Assembly (NCBI GenBank): GCA_001606155.1
Contig: LODT01000037.1
Coordinates: 1,922,001 to 1,986,000 of the forward strand
Direction of reading: 5' to 3'
Length of the DNA stretch: 64,000 nt
From: Tieghemostelium lacteum
Lineage: Eukaryota; Evosea; Eumycetozoa; Dictyosteliales; Raperosteliaceae
This document shows positions 36,051 through 45,908 of this stretch, in pieces. How positions within the stretch are numbered: the stretch's first letter is position 1; each line of letters begins with the position of its first letter. The translations under genes and the position numbers were made by a program. Under the pieces are notes generated by a model. The model searched no databases, was not told the DNA's origin, and saw nothing but the letters and a program-made list of their open reading frames with translations.

Positions 36051-39000
36051 TCAGTTTTTTTTTTCATGATAAGTGTGAATATTCATTTTGAATTTCAAGA
36101 GTTGAATAGTTTTATGTTGATTTAGACTTTGAAATAATATATGATAGAAACTAACTAGCCTCTCAGCTTCATCACTATAATGATAACCATGGTTGACATA
36201 AAAAAACCGTTTCAATAATGAAATTGAGAATTTGGTTATTGATGGGAATGTAGATAATAATAGAGGTGGTGAGAAATCCATTAGAATTCCTCTAAATGCA
36301 ATCTGTTCAATATTTAGAAGTTGAAATTTTTGTTGTTCTCTATTATACATATCGGTGATGTTGAGGAATTTTAGTTTTTTTAGATTGATATAGTTTAAAG
36401 CTATGTCTGGTGTAATGTTTATATCACCAAGGTTTTTCAATTCTATTGATGTAGATGGTTTGTAGAAGTAATTTGGTACATCTTTATTCCAACCCTGTAC
36501 TGAGGTTTCTAATTGGAACTTTGGAGCTTCTTGTTTGTTATGTTTTCTGAGTAGTTTTATAATTGGTTTAACATCGTCACGGAATTGATATCGAAGGTGA
36601 AACTTTTTAGGTTTCTTTTCAAGAATTTTTTCAATAAATTCTTTGATTTCCATTGAATTGTCATCAGTGGAAATTTCCAAATCAATCATTTGTAAATTAT
36701 TACAATGAGATATCAATTCATAGAGAGGTCCCAAAAATAATACTTTTTTAGTGGCACTACGATATGGTCTAATCTTTAGATGAGTAAGATTTACCATTTC
36801 TTTAGTGACATTGAAAAAAAGGGGACAATCAATGTATAGAGATGATAGGTTGTAAAGATAGTTTTCACTATCTTTAATATAAATCAATTGACTGTATTTT
36901 AGATGATAACACCCCATCGAAAATAGTGAACGGTCATTATTATTAATTTTTAGATGTAATGGTTGTCTATGATTGTCATGGTGCAACAAAATCTTTGTAT
37001 CACTGAATATTCTAGAGGTTTCTTTAAAGAACTGTTTAGAGACCAAGGCAGTTTGGAGATAACTGCTTAATGGGGACAATGTGAAATTACATTGAAAGAG
37101 TGAAGACAGAATATGATTAATGATAGAATTTGGAAGAATATATTCTGAACTTTCAGAATGAACTACACCAGTGAAGAAATACGACATTTCATTTTCTTCA
37201 ATGAAATCCAAAGAGGTAATTTTGTTTTTGTTGATAAACTTATGTAAAATTAACTTTGAATCTTGATCTAACCTAGTGAAATGGTAGATTATTTCATTCT
37301 TCAGTTTGTTGTCTAGTGTTTTAACCCTTTTACAATGGATATAGATGCGTTTAATGATATCGGCATCTTTAGTTTTTAGAGTAACTAGTATTTTACTAAC
37401 TAAATATTTGTGCATACTATCCAATTCTGCTTCATCGAATCTTGGGTGTCTTTTAAGTCTTGAAAACAGATGTTTGTGTATTAAATTGAATTCAAGATAT
37501 TGGTAGTAGGTCGATGGACTACTACTAATGAACTTGTCAATAAATTTTGGAAGGTATTTTGGAAGATCGTTCAAACTTACTAATAAATCTGATATCATAG
37601 TGTGTACACTTTTACTTTGTGGTTTAGAATAGTTATCAATCTTAAAGTGATACAATAACAAATCCTTTATATGATCATCAACATTGATGAAAGATTTTAT
37701 CCCACTTAAAATATCTAATAGATGATAATAAGCACTAAAGTTATTTTCATTCTCCATCTCCGAATTAACATTAGATATTTTTGCCTTTTTTATATCTTTC
37801 TTTTTTACCATTGTACTATAGATTTTAATATAGTCACTGAGATACTCTATTGATTTGGACTCGTCAATGTAGGTTATGTATTTTAAAACCCTAACTATAT
37901 CATCTGGACTACTGAGGAGTAATTTAGTGTGTTCATACAAACACTCTATTTCTCTATCATTCAGTCTAGAAGGGAATAATACATTCAATGTAACACCACT
38001 TTGTTTTTCAGCAAACCTTGTCATTACACCCTTTACAACCTTTTCATAAATGGAAAATGGATCACCTTTTGAACCAACTGTATATTTGGTTTCCGTTTTC
38101 AGTCTATGATAGAGTTCCAGTAGATTTTTAAAAAATTTATCATCCCGATCTTTACTATTATTTATAATAAATTTTGAGATGAGTTGGTTGACTTCTTTTA
38201 AACCATCAATGTCATCATTTTCAAGAATATAACCAAGCATATAAATGGTATTTCTTGGTTCCGGATTACAAACTTTTTCAATTACATGTGCATAGAATTC
38301 CCGGTCCTTTTCCAAAACTTTTAATACCTTTTCAGATGATAACAGACTATTTAGACACCTGATATCTAATTTCTTGATCGATTCTATGATTTTATATCTT
38401 GATTCAAAGAAAAATTCAGGGTCTTCTTGGAGTATGGTGGATATAGATACTACATTATGATAGCTCACATTATAGATTTTTGATAAATAGGTTCTGGGAA
38501 GCGGAATTCCATTAGTACCAACAATTAATGCCAATAAATTCCAATCAACGGTATTATTTTCCATCAATAATGTGAATATAGCTTGGATATTATCTGTAAT
38601 GGCTTCTGATTTTCCATAATAACAAAGAATACGGCATGCGCCTTTTATGTAAATAAAATCTGATGAATGTGAATTACCACTTAGAATATCCCGTAAATAT
38701 TTAGAAAAGTATTTTTCAATAAGATTTCTATCTAGATACTTTAAAATATAATCCAATTTTAACTCATTATATTGTGTGGCACTGTTATAAATTAACAATG
38801 GTAATATATTCATGAAGCTTTCTTGTAGTTCAAGAATATCACCTGTTTTCATAAAAGGTAATGTATAATAACTAAGTAGTTTTAATACCTCGATCTTCCT
38901 ATTATAACCATCATGTGTTCGGTTTTCAAGTTCCAAGAAAATTACTAAATTGACTAGATCCTTGTCCAGTTTTTCACTCATTTCCAGTTTTGTAGGGGGA

Positions 39001-39617
39001 ACAGAAAGAAATGCACTGGATTCATTTGTACTAGACCTATATCTATTTCTTTTTTCTATGGCCAATTTAAGTGCATTACTGGATTGTTTAAACTTTTGTT
39101 CATAAATTATGATAACAAATAGATTGAGTGTATCTAAACAAATACTTTTTTTATAACTCAGATAAGCCTATTTGAAAGAATATTAGTGTCATTCTATTTA
39201 GAATAACAATATACATATACATACCTCTTTAATAAGTGATACTATGTGAAGTGATTTTGCATATCTATTTACATTTTTCTGAAGAAATAATAAGCATTTA
39301 CCAACAATCTTTATTTGTAGAAAAGATGGAAAGATGTTCACATTGTCAATCATTTGCCGTTTAAATTGATTTGATGTATATTCTAGCAGGAATTCCAGCA
39401 ACTTAATATCTTCAATACTATCTTCTTTAACTGTTAATACCCAATCCAACAACTTTTTGCTTAGTATAGGATCATCAAATGACTCTAATATATCCCGAAT
39501 TCGAGTGGTATTATAACATGAAAATAAACTAGAAAATAACTTTTCTAAAAAGTCACTATTAAATCTATCATTGGGATTATCTCTGATAGAAATAAAAAAT
39601 GCATTCAAAGATGTCAT
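36051..39617 (-). CDS. Large F-box/LRR-like protein, 1169 aa, two exons
   Basis: Exon 1 is 39617-39225 (GTATGT donor), the intron 39224-39168 (...AAATAG) and exon 2 39167-36051, phase 0. The first 700 residues are helical and Leu-rich with no motif I recognise, perhaps HEAT-like solenoid. Around residues 790-830, LSPLSSYLQTALVSKQFFKE looks like a degenerate F-box helix (the typical LVSK.F position). The last 330 residues alternate short strands and loops with an LRR-like pattern (NLTHLKIRP, NNLQMIDLEIS, LKFLNITDM). Dictyostelids have many such lineage-specific F-box/LRR proteins, presumably substrate adaptors of SCF ligases. No signal peptide or TM helix is visible. Base composition is more AT-rich than in neighbouring conserved genes. 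Confidence 0.75.
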
Positions 39618-39722
39618 CTTAATAGAAATAAGAAAAAAAAAATTTTTTGGTTTTATTCAAAATATTTTAAAACTAGTTTATACAAGACAAAAAAGTAATT
39701 TCTAGAAATTTTTAAAATTGTT

Positions 39723-40403
39723 TTATTGCGGATTGCAAGTGTATGAAATACCATAATCTACACATTGATAATTTACTGAATAGGCATCATAGACTGTTGA
39801 TGCATAGTTATTTGAATTACAATATGGATCAGTACTACCTTCTAAATCTCTACCAGTATAGCTTCCAGTTAACCATCCAGAATAAGATCCAGTGGCTGAT
39901 GTAGCTGAATTACCAGTAGGAAAATTATTAACTCTATAAACTTGAGTACTAATAGTAGTACTATTACAAGTACTGATAGTAGATGCAATTGGTTCAATAA
40001 CTTCTACAAGACATAGACCAAGTGAATAGGAAGAAGCTCCAATAGGTTCTGTACTCTGGCTACAATCACCAAAATGTAGCTCTGTAAATGTATTAGATTG
40101 TAAGGTTAAATCATTACCACAATTGACAGTCATTCCATTTTGGCAAACACCTAAAGACAATGGTAAACTAGCTAACTTGGTTTGGCAATCATTATCAGCA
40201 TATTTTATCATAAAAGCTCTATCTTGATTAATACATTGAAATTCTGTACCATTCATACAATAATTGGTTATATATTGTACTGAATATTCTGGATTTTGTG
40301 AACATGCATTGTCAGCACTGTTATAATAATCATATTTAATATATTGTGATGATACAACTATTGTAGATAACAATATTACAAATAATACTAATATTCCTTT
40401 CAT
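39723..40403 (-). CDS. Secreted Cys-rich protein, paralogue 1 of 5, 226 aa
   Basis: Single exon with an N-terminal signal peptide (about 1-19, ILVLFVILLSTIVVSSQ). The mature protein begins with the family pattern YIKYDYYNSADNACSQ, then regularly spaced Cys (YCMNG.EFQC, DNDCQTK, GVCQNG, VNCGNDL), a CNSTTIS motif, a Ser/Gly/Thr linker and a C-terminal YQCVDYGISYTCN block. There is no TM helix after the signal and no clear GPI-addition tail, so secretion is likely. It resembles small dictyostelid-only secreted families (I associate this pattern with Pfam DUF3430, not verified). It is the most divergent of the five copies here. Function unknown; cell-surface or extracellular matrix roles are only a guess. 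Confidence 0.85.
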   Translation of the reverse strand: MKGILVLFVILLSTIVVSSQYIKYDYYNSADNACSQNPEYSVQYITNYCMNGTEFQCINQDRAFMIKYADNDCQTKLASLPLSLGVCQNGMTVNCGNDLTLQSNTFTELHFGDCSQSTEPIGASSYSLGLCLVEVIEPIASTISTCNSTTISTQVYRVNNFPTGNSATSATGSYSGWLTGSYTGRDLEGSTDPYCNSNNYASTVYDAYSVNYQCVDYGISYTCNPQ

Positions 40404-40709
40404 TTTTAAAAATTTATATAGGTTATAATTAAAATTTTAAATATTTTGTTTAAAATAATCTATCTTACGTCATGAGGTTATATTATTTATAAATATCTAA
40501 AATATCCAAAATACTTAAGATGATCTTTGAATTAAAAAAATTAAAATCAGAAATTTCAAACAGTCATGATATCATCATTTTTTCACAGTGGGATATCCTT
40601 CAATTAAAATTCTACTTCCATTTAATTCAAATCTTAGTCATAAAATTATTAGATTTGAATTTATTTTTAAAATAAATTGTATTGTAAATTTAACTAAATT
40701 AATACATAT
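40404..40709. other. Spacer within the Cys-rich gene cluster
   Basis: About 305 bp of AT-rich DNA upstream of paralogue 1 and downstream of paralogue 2. I see no RNA gene, open frame or repeat. Confidence 0.55.
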
Positions 40710-41399
40710 TTAATTGCAAACAAAAATTGAAGTTTCAGGTACACAATCAGTGGATGTTGCTACTGGAAAAGTTTGTACGAGACCGCTTTCACCTTCACAA
40801 TATGATGGTGTAGAGGAATCAGAACTAATTTGATTTTCAGAAATTCTAAAAAAGTTACTACTACTTCCTGAAAATGAACCACTTGACTGACCAGTACCAC
40901 TTGACTGACCAGTACCACTTGATTGGCCAGTAGAGTAAACAGATTCAGCAACAGTTGTAGAATTACATGTAGCATAAATAGCATATTGTTGAAGTGTTGG
41001 GAATACAAAACAAGTATTAGTTGGGTAGGTTGTAGTCAATAATGGAGATTTAGTATTAACACAACCACCAAATTGCCAATTGGAATAAGTGTTTGGTGGT
41101 GACAATAACTGTGGTGAACAACTGAATAAGATACTGCCATTACAATTATTCATTGGTATTGAAAGGGAATGAATTGGTTTAGTTTGGCATTGAGAATCTT
41201 GGTATTCATCATAGGTTATAACTTCACTGCTATAATCACATGTTATAATTTGATTATTAACACATTGATCTGTTAGAATTTGAATCAGTCCCACAACTTG
41301 TGAATCACATTCATCACCACTTGAGTAATATGTATAACTAACATAATCTGAATTAACAATAGATAAAATCAATAGTAAACAAATAATTGTATATTTCAT
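40710..41399 (-). CDS. Secreted Cys-rich protein, paralogue 2 of 5, 229 aa
   Basis: Single exon. A signal peptide (about 1-17, ending SIVNS) is followed by DYVSYTYYSSGDECDSQ. Conserved positions shared with its neighbours include ITCDYSSEVIT, SQCQTK, MNNCNGSILFSC, LLSPPNTYS, GGCV..KSPLLTTTYPTNTC and ATCNSTTVAESVY. The linker contains three perfect GTGQSS units encoded by an 18-bp tandem repeat, then an acidic/Ser stretch and a final CVPETSIFVCN. The layout (Cys domain, Ser/Gly linker, C-terminal two-Cys tail) is constant across the cluster. N-glycosylation sequons are present. Likely secreted. Confidence 0.87.
   Translation of the reverse strand: MKYTIICLLLILSIVNSDYVSYTYYSSGDECDSQVVGLIQILTDQCVNNQIITCDYSSEVITYDEYQDSQCQTKPIHSLSIPMNNCNGSILFSCSPQLLSPPNTYSNWQFGGCVNTKSPLLTTTYPTNTCFVFPTLQQYAIYATCNSTTVAESVYSTGQSSGTGQSSGTGQSSGSFSGSSSNFFRISENQISSDSSTPSYCEGESGLVQTFPVATSTDCVPETSIFVCN
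40879..40932 (-). repeat. 18-bp minisatellite, 3 copies, in Cys-rich paralogue 2
   Basis: Three tandem 18-bp units (CCACTTGACTGACCAGTA on the plus strand) coding for repeated TGQSSG in the linker. The third copy has drifted slightly. Confidence 0.93.
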
Positions 41400-41587
41400 A
41401 TTAGATTCTTGGTTGATAATAATAAAACTAATGAAAAAACCAATTATATATAATAATTATTATTATATTATGCCGATAAAATTTTCGGGGTAGATAGATA
41501 TTTTTATGACGATATTGTGTTCAGATATTCAGATATGAAAATATACTAAAATAAATATCTAAATTTTATTATACCAATTATTTTTAA

Positions 41588-42292
41588 TTACGGAGTACAT
41601 ATATAAATTGAATCATTTTCAATACATTGTGAATCGTCATCTACTGGATAATAATAGGATTGATGTCTACCTTGACATGAATCTGATGAACCTGATATTG
41701 ATCCTGAAAGAGATCCACCTGATATGTATCCTGAAAAGGAAGAAAATGAACCACCAGTACCTGTATTTAAATTGTCGGTTTTTGGTATAATTGTTTTTGA
41801 AGTTGAAGTTTGTGTATTATAAACTGATGATGTTATATATGTACTATTACAAGTATTATAGGTAAAGTAACCAGGCATACCATGAAAAGTACAAATATTA
41901 AGTGGATAGGTAATAGTATACAATGGTAGTTTTTCAGATTGACAATTATTTGAATAAGTTAATACTGAATAGCTACTTGAAGGTGTTAACAAATCTATAC
42001 TACAATTGGCAATTGTACTGTAGTTACATTGGTTCATCTCTATATTCCATGATCTTATAAGTGTAGTTGGATTACATTCATTATCACTGAATGATTGAAT
42101 GTTAATTACACTATTTTGGTAATCACAAGTTTGAATAGAACCATAATAACAAACTCCAGTTTGTATCTGTTCTATTGAATAATATACACCATCACAGCTA
42201 TCAAAATACTCCCCACTATAATAAGCAACATAATCTGAATTTACATATAATATTATGTTAATTAAAAATAAAATAGTTAAATATATATTCAT
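41588..42292 (-). CDS. Secreted Cys-rich protein, paralogue 3 of 5, 234 aa
   Basis: Single exon, signal peptide about 1-19 (TILFLINIILYVNS), mature start DYVAYYSGEYFDSCDG. Shared landmarks are QTCDYQNSVINIQSFSDNEC, MNQCNYSTIANC, LLTPSSSYS, NNCQSEKLPLYTITYPLNIC and YNTCNSTYITSSVYN. The linker is Thr/Ser/Gly-rich (GGSLSGSISGSSDS) and the end is CIENDSIYICTP. It is closer to paralogues 2 and 4 than to 1 by eye, consistent with tandem duplication along the minus strand. Predicted secreted, N-glycosylated; function unknown. Confidence 0.87.
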   Translation of the reverse strand: MNIYLTILFLINIILYVNSDYVAYYSGEYFDSCDGVYYSIEQIQTGVCYYGSIQTCDYQNSVINIQSFSDNECNPTTLIRSWNIEMNQCNYSTIANCSIDLLTPSSSYSVLTYSNNCQSEKLPLYTITYPLNICTFHGMPGYFTYNTCNSTYITSSVYNTQTSTSKTIIPKTDNLNTGTGGSFSSFSGYISGGSLSGSISGSSDSCQGRHQSYYYPVDDDSQCIENDSIYICTP

Positions 42293-42462
42293 CTTTAGTT
42301 TGCTAATTTAACACTCTCTAAACCCAATATTAAATTTTTTAACACAAAAAAAGTTCGACAGATATTTAATTAATGCCATTTCCTATCAAATTTTTTATCT
42401 TATTTATTTTGATGAAATTTAAATTGGTTTTAACAAGGTTTTGGTTAGATCATAATGAATGA

Positions 42463-43086
42463 TTATTGATTACAAGTATAGAAAGTAGCATCAGATTGAC
42501 AGCCATAATTATACTGAATTGGATAATAGTTGGCACCTGCTGGTGGGGGCCATGAACAATGATCTTGACTAGAGTCAGAATTAGAATTTGAAGATTCAGA
42601 AATATAGATTGATTGTGTTATAGTAGTACTGTTACAACTATTTAGGAAATAGTAACCTGGAAGTTCTGGATCTTCAATACAAACACCTATTGGTGTTGTT
42701 GTAGTGTATGCTGGTAGTTTTTGATCTCTACAATTTATAGAATAGAATATTTCAGAATAGGATTGTGGAGGAGACAATAATTCTGAAGTACAATTTACAA
42801 TGACAGAATTATTACATTGATTCATTGGAAGAGTGAAACTGTAATAGGCATTTTGACAAGTATTTATATCACTAAAACTAGTGTGTGTAATTGTATTACT
42901 CTCATAATTACAACTTATAATTTGACCATTAAAACAATAGTCTGTTATAGTTTGTAATAATTCATAGTATTCACCATCAGTACCATTACATTCTTGTGAA
43001 ACCATTTGCCAATAGGATACATAATCACTTTTCGCAATTCCTATAGAAATTACAAATAAAATTAATGAAATAATTAATATTTTCAT
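42463..43086 (-). CDS. Secreted Cys-rich protein, paralogue 4 of 5, 207 aa
   Basis: Single exon, signal peptide about 1-19 (IISLILFVISIGIAKS), mature start DYVSYWQMVSQECNG. It keeps the family landmarks YCFNGQIISCNYESNTIT, FTLPMNQCNNSVIVNC, LLSPPQSYS, NCRDQKLPAYTTTTPIGVC and NSCNSTTITQSIY. Its linker is the shortest (SNSNSDSS) and it ends GCQSDATFYTCNQ. Its start codon faces the HIBCH gene across a roughly 270-bp divergent promoter region. Predicted secreted; function unknown. Confidence 0.87.
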   Translation of the reverse strand: MKILIISLILFVISIGIAKSDYVSYWQMVSQECNGTDGEYYELLQTITDYCFNGQIISCNYESNTITHTSFSDINTCQNAYYSFTLPMNQCNNSVIVNCTSELLSPPQSYSEIFYSINCRDQKLPAYTTTTPIGVCIEDPELPGYYFLNSCNSTTITQSIYISESSNSNSDSSQDHCSWPPPAGANYYPIQYNYGCQSDATFYTCNQ

Positions 43087-43360
43087 ATTGTTGTTGTTAT
43101 TATTACTTGTTTAATTTAATCTAATACGGAAAAGAAATCACTAAAACAATTCCACATGTGTTTTTTTTCCAGATATTTTCAAATTGATTTTTAGAATCTT
43201 AAATATCTTCGCATTCAATTGAGGAATTGGTTCTCGTCATTATAGTGGTTTTTATAAGATCCCAAACGAATGAAAAATACAATTCATTGTGTGTTAAAAT
43301 ATGATGTCCATATATTTTTTTTAATCTTTTTCATTTTTTTTTTTGAGTGTACAGAGAAAA

Positions 43361-44656
43361 ATGGAGAAGGTAACTGAAAGAATTAAAAATATACAACAAC
43401 AATTGATAACTTCAAATGATACAGGTAGCAGTACTTTTGTATTAGTACAAGATAAATCTAAAGATTATTATAAAACAACAAAAGAGGATTTAGAGAAACT
43501 GTACAAGTACCAAGATGAACAAGATCAATTGAGTAGTAAGAATCCTTTTGCTGTTGATACTATAACAGAAAATACAATGGTATTGACATTAAACAGACCA
43601 AAGAAACTAAATGTACTCAATACATGGTTATTTGTAAATTTAAAAAAGAGATTTGAATTCTATCGTGATAATGATAAGTTGAATCTACTGATTATTCGCG
43701 GAAATGGTGAGAAGGCTTATTGTGCTGGTGGTGATATTTCTGAACTTTCAACACAGACTAGAGCTATTGGACCTATATTCCCTAGATATTTCTTTAGTAA
43801 GGAGTATAATTTAGATTACACTGCTGCAACAATTAAAAAGCCTAAAGTGGCATTTTGGAAAGGTATTTCATTTGGTGGAGGTTTGGGTATTTCAATTCAT
43901 GCTGAATTCAGAATAGTTACAGAGACTACAATATGGTCAATGCCTGAAGTTGGTATTGGACTATTTCCGGATGTTGGTGGAAGTTACTTTCTACCACGTC
44001 TAAAACACGATGGTATTGGAAATTACATTGCATTGACTGGTGAGAAACTTAATGGTCAAGATTGTTTACATTTTGGAATTGCAACTCATTTTGTAGAGAA
44101 TAAGAATTTGGATATTCTAGAACAGAGACTTATTAAAGTAATGTCAGAACAAGGTGCACATAATAGATATCAAAAGAATATTGAATTGATTGATTCAGTA
44201 ATCAATGAATTTGCAGTACATTTCAAACAAGATGAAACGACCTCACTTATTAACAATTGGTTAGTACTTTCAAAATGTTTTTCAAATAAACATGCAACAT
44301 TGTGGGATATCTTAAAATCATTAGAAGATACCAATACACCTCTAACCAAATCTCTTGTATCTTCCATTAGAACCAAATCACCTACCTCTCTAAGATTGGC
44401 ATTCAATCAAATTAAATATGGTGGATCAATGTCTCTCGAAGAGGTATTCAAAATGGAATATAGATTAGCCATCAGATCACTCTCCAATAATGAATTTATT
44501 GAAGGTGTAAGAGCAACTGTCATCGATAAAGATAAGAATCCAAAATGGAATCCACCAACACTTGAACTCTTAACTGATGACTATATTAACCATTATTTCT
44601 CACCACTTCCAGAGGAATTCCCAATTGGTAATGATCAAATATATATTAAACAATAA
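43361..44656 (+). CDS. 3-hydroxyisobutyryl-CoA hydrolase (HIBCH-like), 431 aa
   Basis: The start is the first ATG at 43361. After a roughly 60-residue N-terminal extension the protein follows the crotonase fold: VLTLNRPKKLNVLNTWLF, then KAYCAGGDISELS (oxyanion/CoA region), FWKGISFGGGLGISIHAEFR, MPEVGIGLFPDVGGSYFLPR, ALTGEKLNGQDCLHFGIATH, and late motifs KSPTSLRLAFNQ, MEYRLAIRS, EGVRATVIDKDKNPKW. The last group is specific to HIBCH rather than generic enoyl-CoA hydratases. HIBCH releases 3-hydroxyisobutyrate from its CoA ester in mitochondrial valine breakdown. The N-terminal extension (KMEKVTERIKNIQQ) is more helical and charged than a typical mitochondrial presequence, so location is uncertain. 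Confidence 0.93.
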   Translation: MEKVTERIKNIQQQLITSNDTGSSTFVLVQDKSKDYYKTTKEDLEKLYKYQDEQDQLSSKNPFAVDTITENTMVLTLNRPKKLNVLNTWLFVNLKKRFEFYRDNDKLNLLIIRGNGEKAYCAGGDISELSTQTRAIGPIFPRYFFSKEYNLDYTAATIKKPKVAFWKGISFGGGLGISIHAEFRIVTETTIWSMPEVGIGLFPDVGGSYFLPRLKHDGIGNYIALTGEKLNGQDCLHFGIATHFVENKNLDILEQRLIKVMSEQGAHNRYQKNIELIDSVINEFAVHFKQDETTSLINNWLVLSKCFSNKHATLWDILKSLEDTNTPLTKSLVSSIRTKSPTSLRLAFNQIKYGGSMSLEEVFKMEYRLAIRSLSNNEFIEGVRATVIDKDKNPKWNPPTLELLTDDYINHYFSPLPEEFPIGNDQIYIKQ

Positions 44657-44686
44657 AATTCTATTATATACTTGTAGATTTTATTA

Positions 44687-44703
44687 TTATTTATCTTTGT
44701 TGC

Positions 44704-44782
<79 letters not shown>

Positions 44783-45508
44783 GCTGTTGTTGCTTTGTTG
44801 TGTTTCTAAATCTAATAGTGGTGAATCATAAGATGAACAACAAAAGAAATCATTTTGTAATCTTGGATGTTTAGGTTCAAATTTACAAATTTTCATTTCA
44901 GGTAATAAACTTTGAATATGAGGCCACTGTATTCTACCAGTGAGTAAAAGTAATCTAGTTGTTGGTTTTCTAAGTTTGTTTATAGATTCTACTACTTTTT
45001 CTAAACACTCCTCTGAGAGGAACGGTGGATCAAAACATATATAATCAAATGAATTTTCACATTCTTTTGGGAATTCCAAAGGATGGTTATAATCATAGAA
45101 TGAAAATCTATCACCATATATTGAAAATCTTTTATCATATTCAAATAAATGTGATTTTATATTTTCATTATTATTTCTCTGAATATTCCGTAATATTAAT
45201 ATCTCATAAAAGTTGTTGTTTTTATGAGAGGTTACTCAATCTTCTATACTTACATATAAAACTTTAAAAATAGATGGAGTTGATAGGCATAGAACTCTTT
45301 TTGAATCACCAATAGTTTCATTTTCAATTACATTAGCTACAAACTCAGAAGTTGATTCTTCATACCAAAACTGTGATAGATTCCAATCCTCTCCTATATT
45401 ATCTGATGACTCTTCCTCTTTTTCTAATAATGCTTTTTCTTTTAAAAATTCATTTAAAATTGATAGAGTATCACTTGGTAGTGTTATTTCGTCTTCTGAA
45501 TCTGACAT
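44687..45508 (-). CDS. EEF1AKMT1-type (N6AMT2/Efm5) lysine methyltransferase, 248 aa, two exons
   Basis: The start is the ATG at 45508. Exon 1 is 45508-45254 (GTAAGT donor), the intron 45253-45179 and exon 2 45178-44687. The joined protein shows the family order: an acidic N-terminus, DWNLSQFWYEEST, VLCLSTPSIFK, FEYDKRFSIYGDRFSFYDY (SAM-site region), then the catalytic DPPF (YICFDPPFLSEECLEK) and LLLLTGRIQW, and the C-terminal FCCSSYDS. Its human and yeast relatives methylate eEF1A at Lys79. The C-terminus adds an Asn run of about 26 AAC codons. The stop is only 30 bp from the HIBCH stop, so the mature 3' ends must overlap in antisense. Confidence 0.92.
44706..44783 (-). repeat. AAC triplet run encoding about 26 Asn
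   Basis: A pure GTT run on the plus strand, read as AAC in the C-terminus of the methyltransferase. It lies within the likely 3' UTR of HIBCH on the other strand. Confidence 0.95.
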
Positions 45509-45514
45509 ACGCAA

Positions 45515-45908
45515 TCGTTTTTTTTATCTAAAAAAAAAGAAAATTAAAATGCTAAATATAATAGTCTATCAAAGAGTTGATATGAATGAATTAAATAGAT
45601 AAACATTTATTATGCAACAGAAAGAATTAAAGTTTGTGATTGTATAAGATTAGGTAATTTTATTATTATTATTAAGATTATATAAAGATATTTTTTAAAT
45701 TTTATTATGTTCAAATTGATTGAATCAAAAATTTCTTTTCACCTTTACCAAGTCGGAAAAATCTAGAGGGGTTATAGACTTGATAATTCATTGGAAAATT
45801 ATATAGTTAAATATCTTGATTTCTTTAAAAATCTTAATAGAAAAAAAAAATTAAAAAATAAAGCGACTATCCATATTTCATCATCATTTACCCCTCTGAT
45901 ATATAATA
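45515..45908. other. Divergent spacer, methyltransferase / Cys-rich paralogue 5
   Basis: About 390 bp, AT-rich, with A/T runs. No RNA gene or conserved motif is visible. Presumed promoters for both flanking genes. Confidence 0.55.

Noticed and set aside
40879-40932. Short regularly spaced repeats that might suggest a CRISPR array
   Set aside because: Units are contiguous without spacers and code in frame for TGQSSG; the genome is eukaryotic.
43343-43360. Upstream TTG start for HIBCH
   Set aside because: No ATG; the first ATG at 43361 fits the nuclear gene.
44577-44831. Plus-strand poly-Leu frame at the end of HIBCH
   Set aside because: It overlaps the true HIBCH stop in another frame and reads the GTT/TTG run; the minus-strand methyltransferase explains the region.
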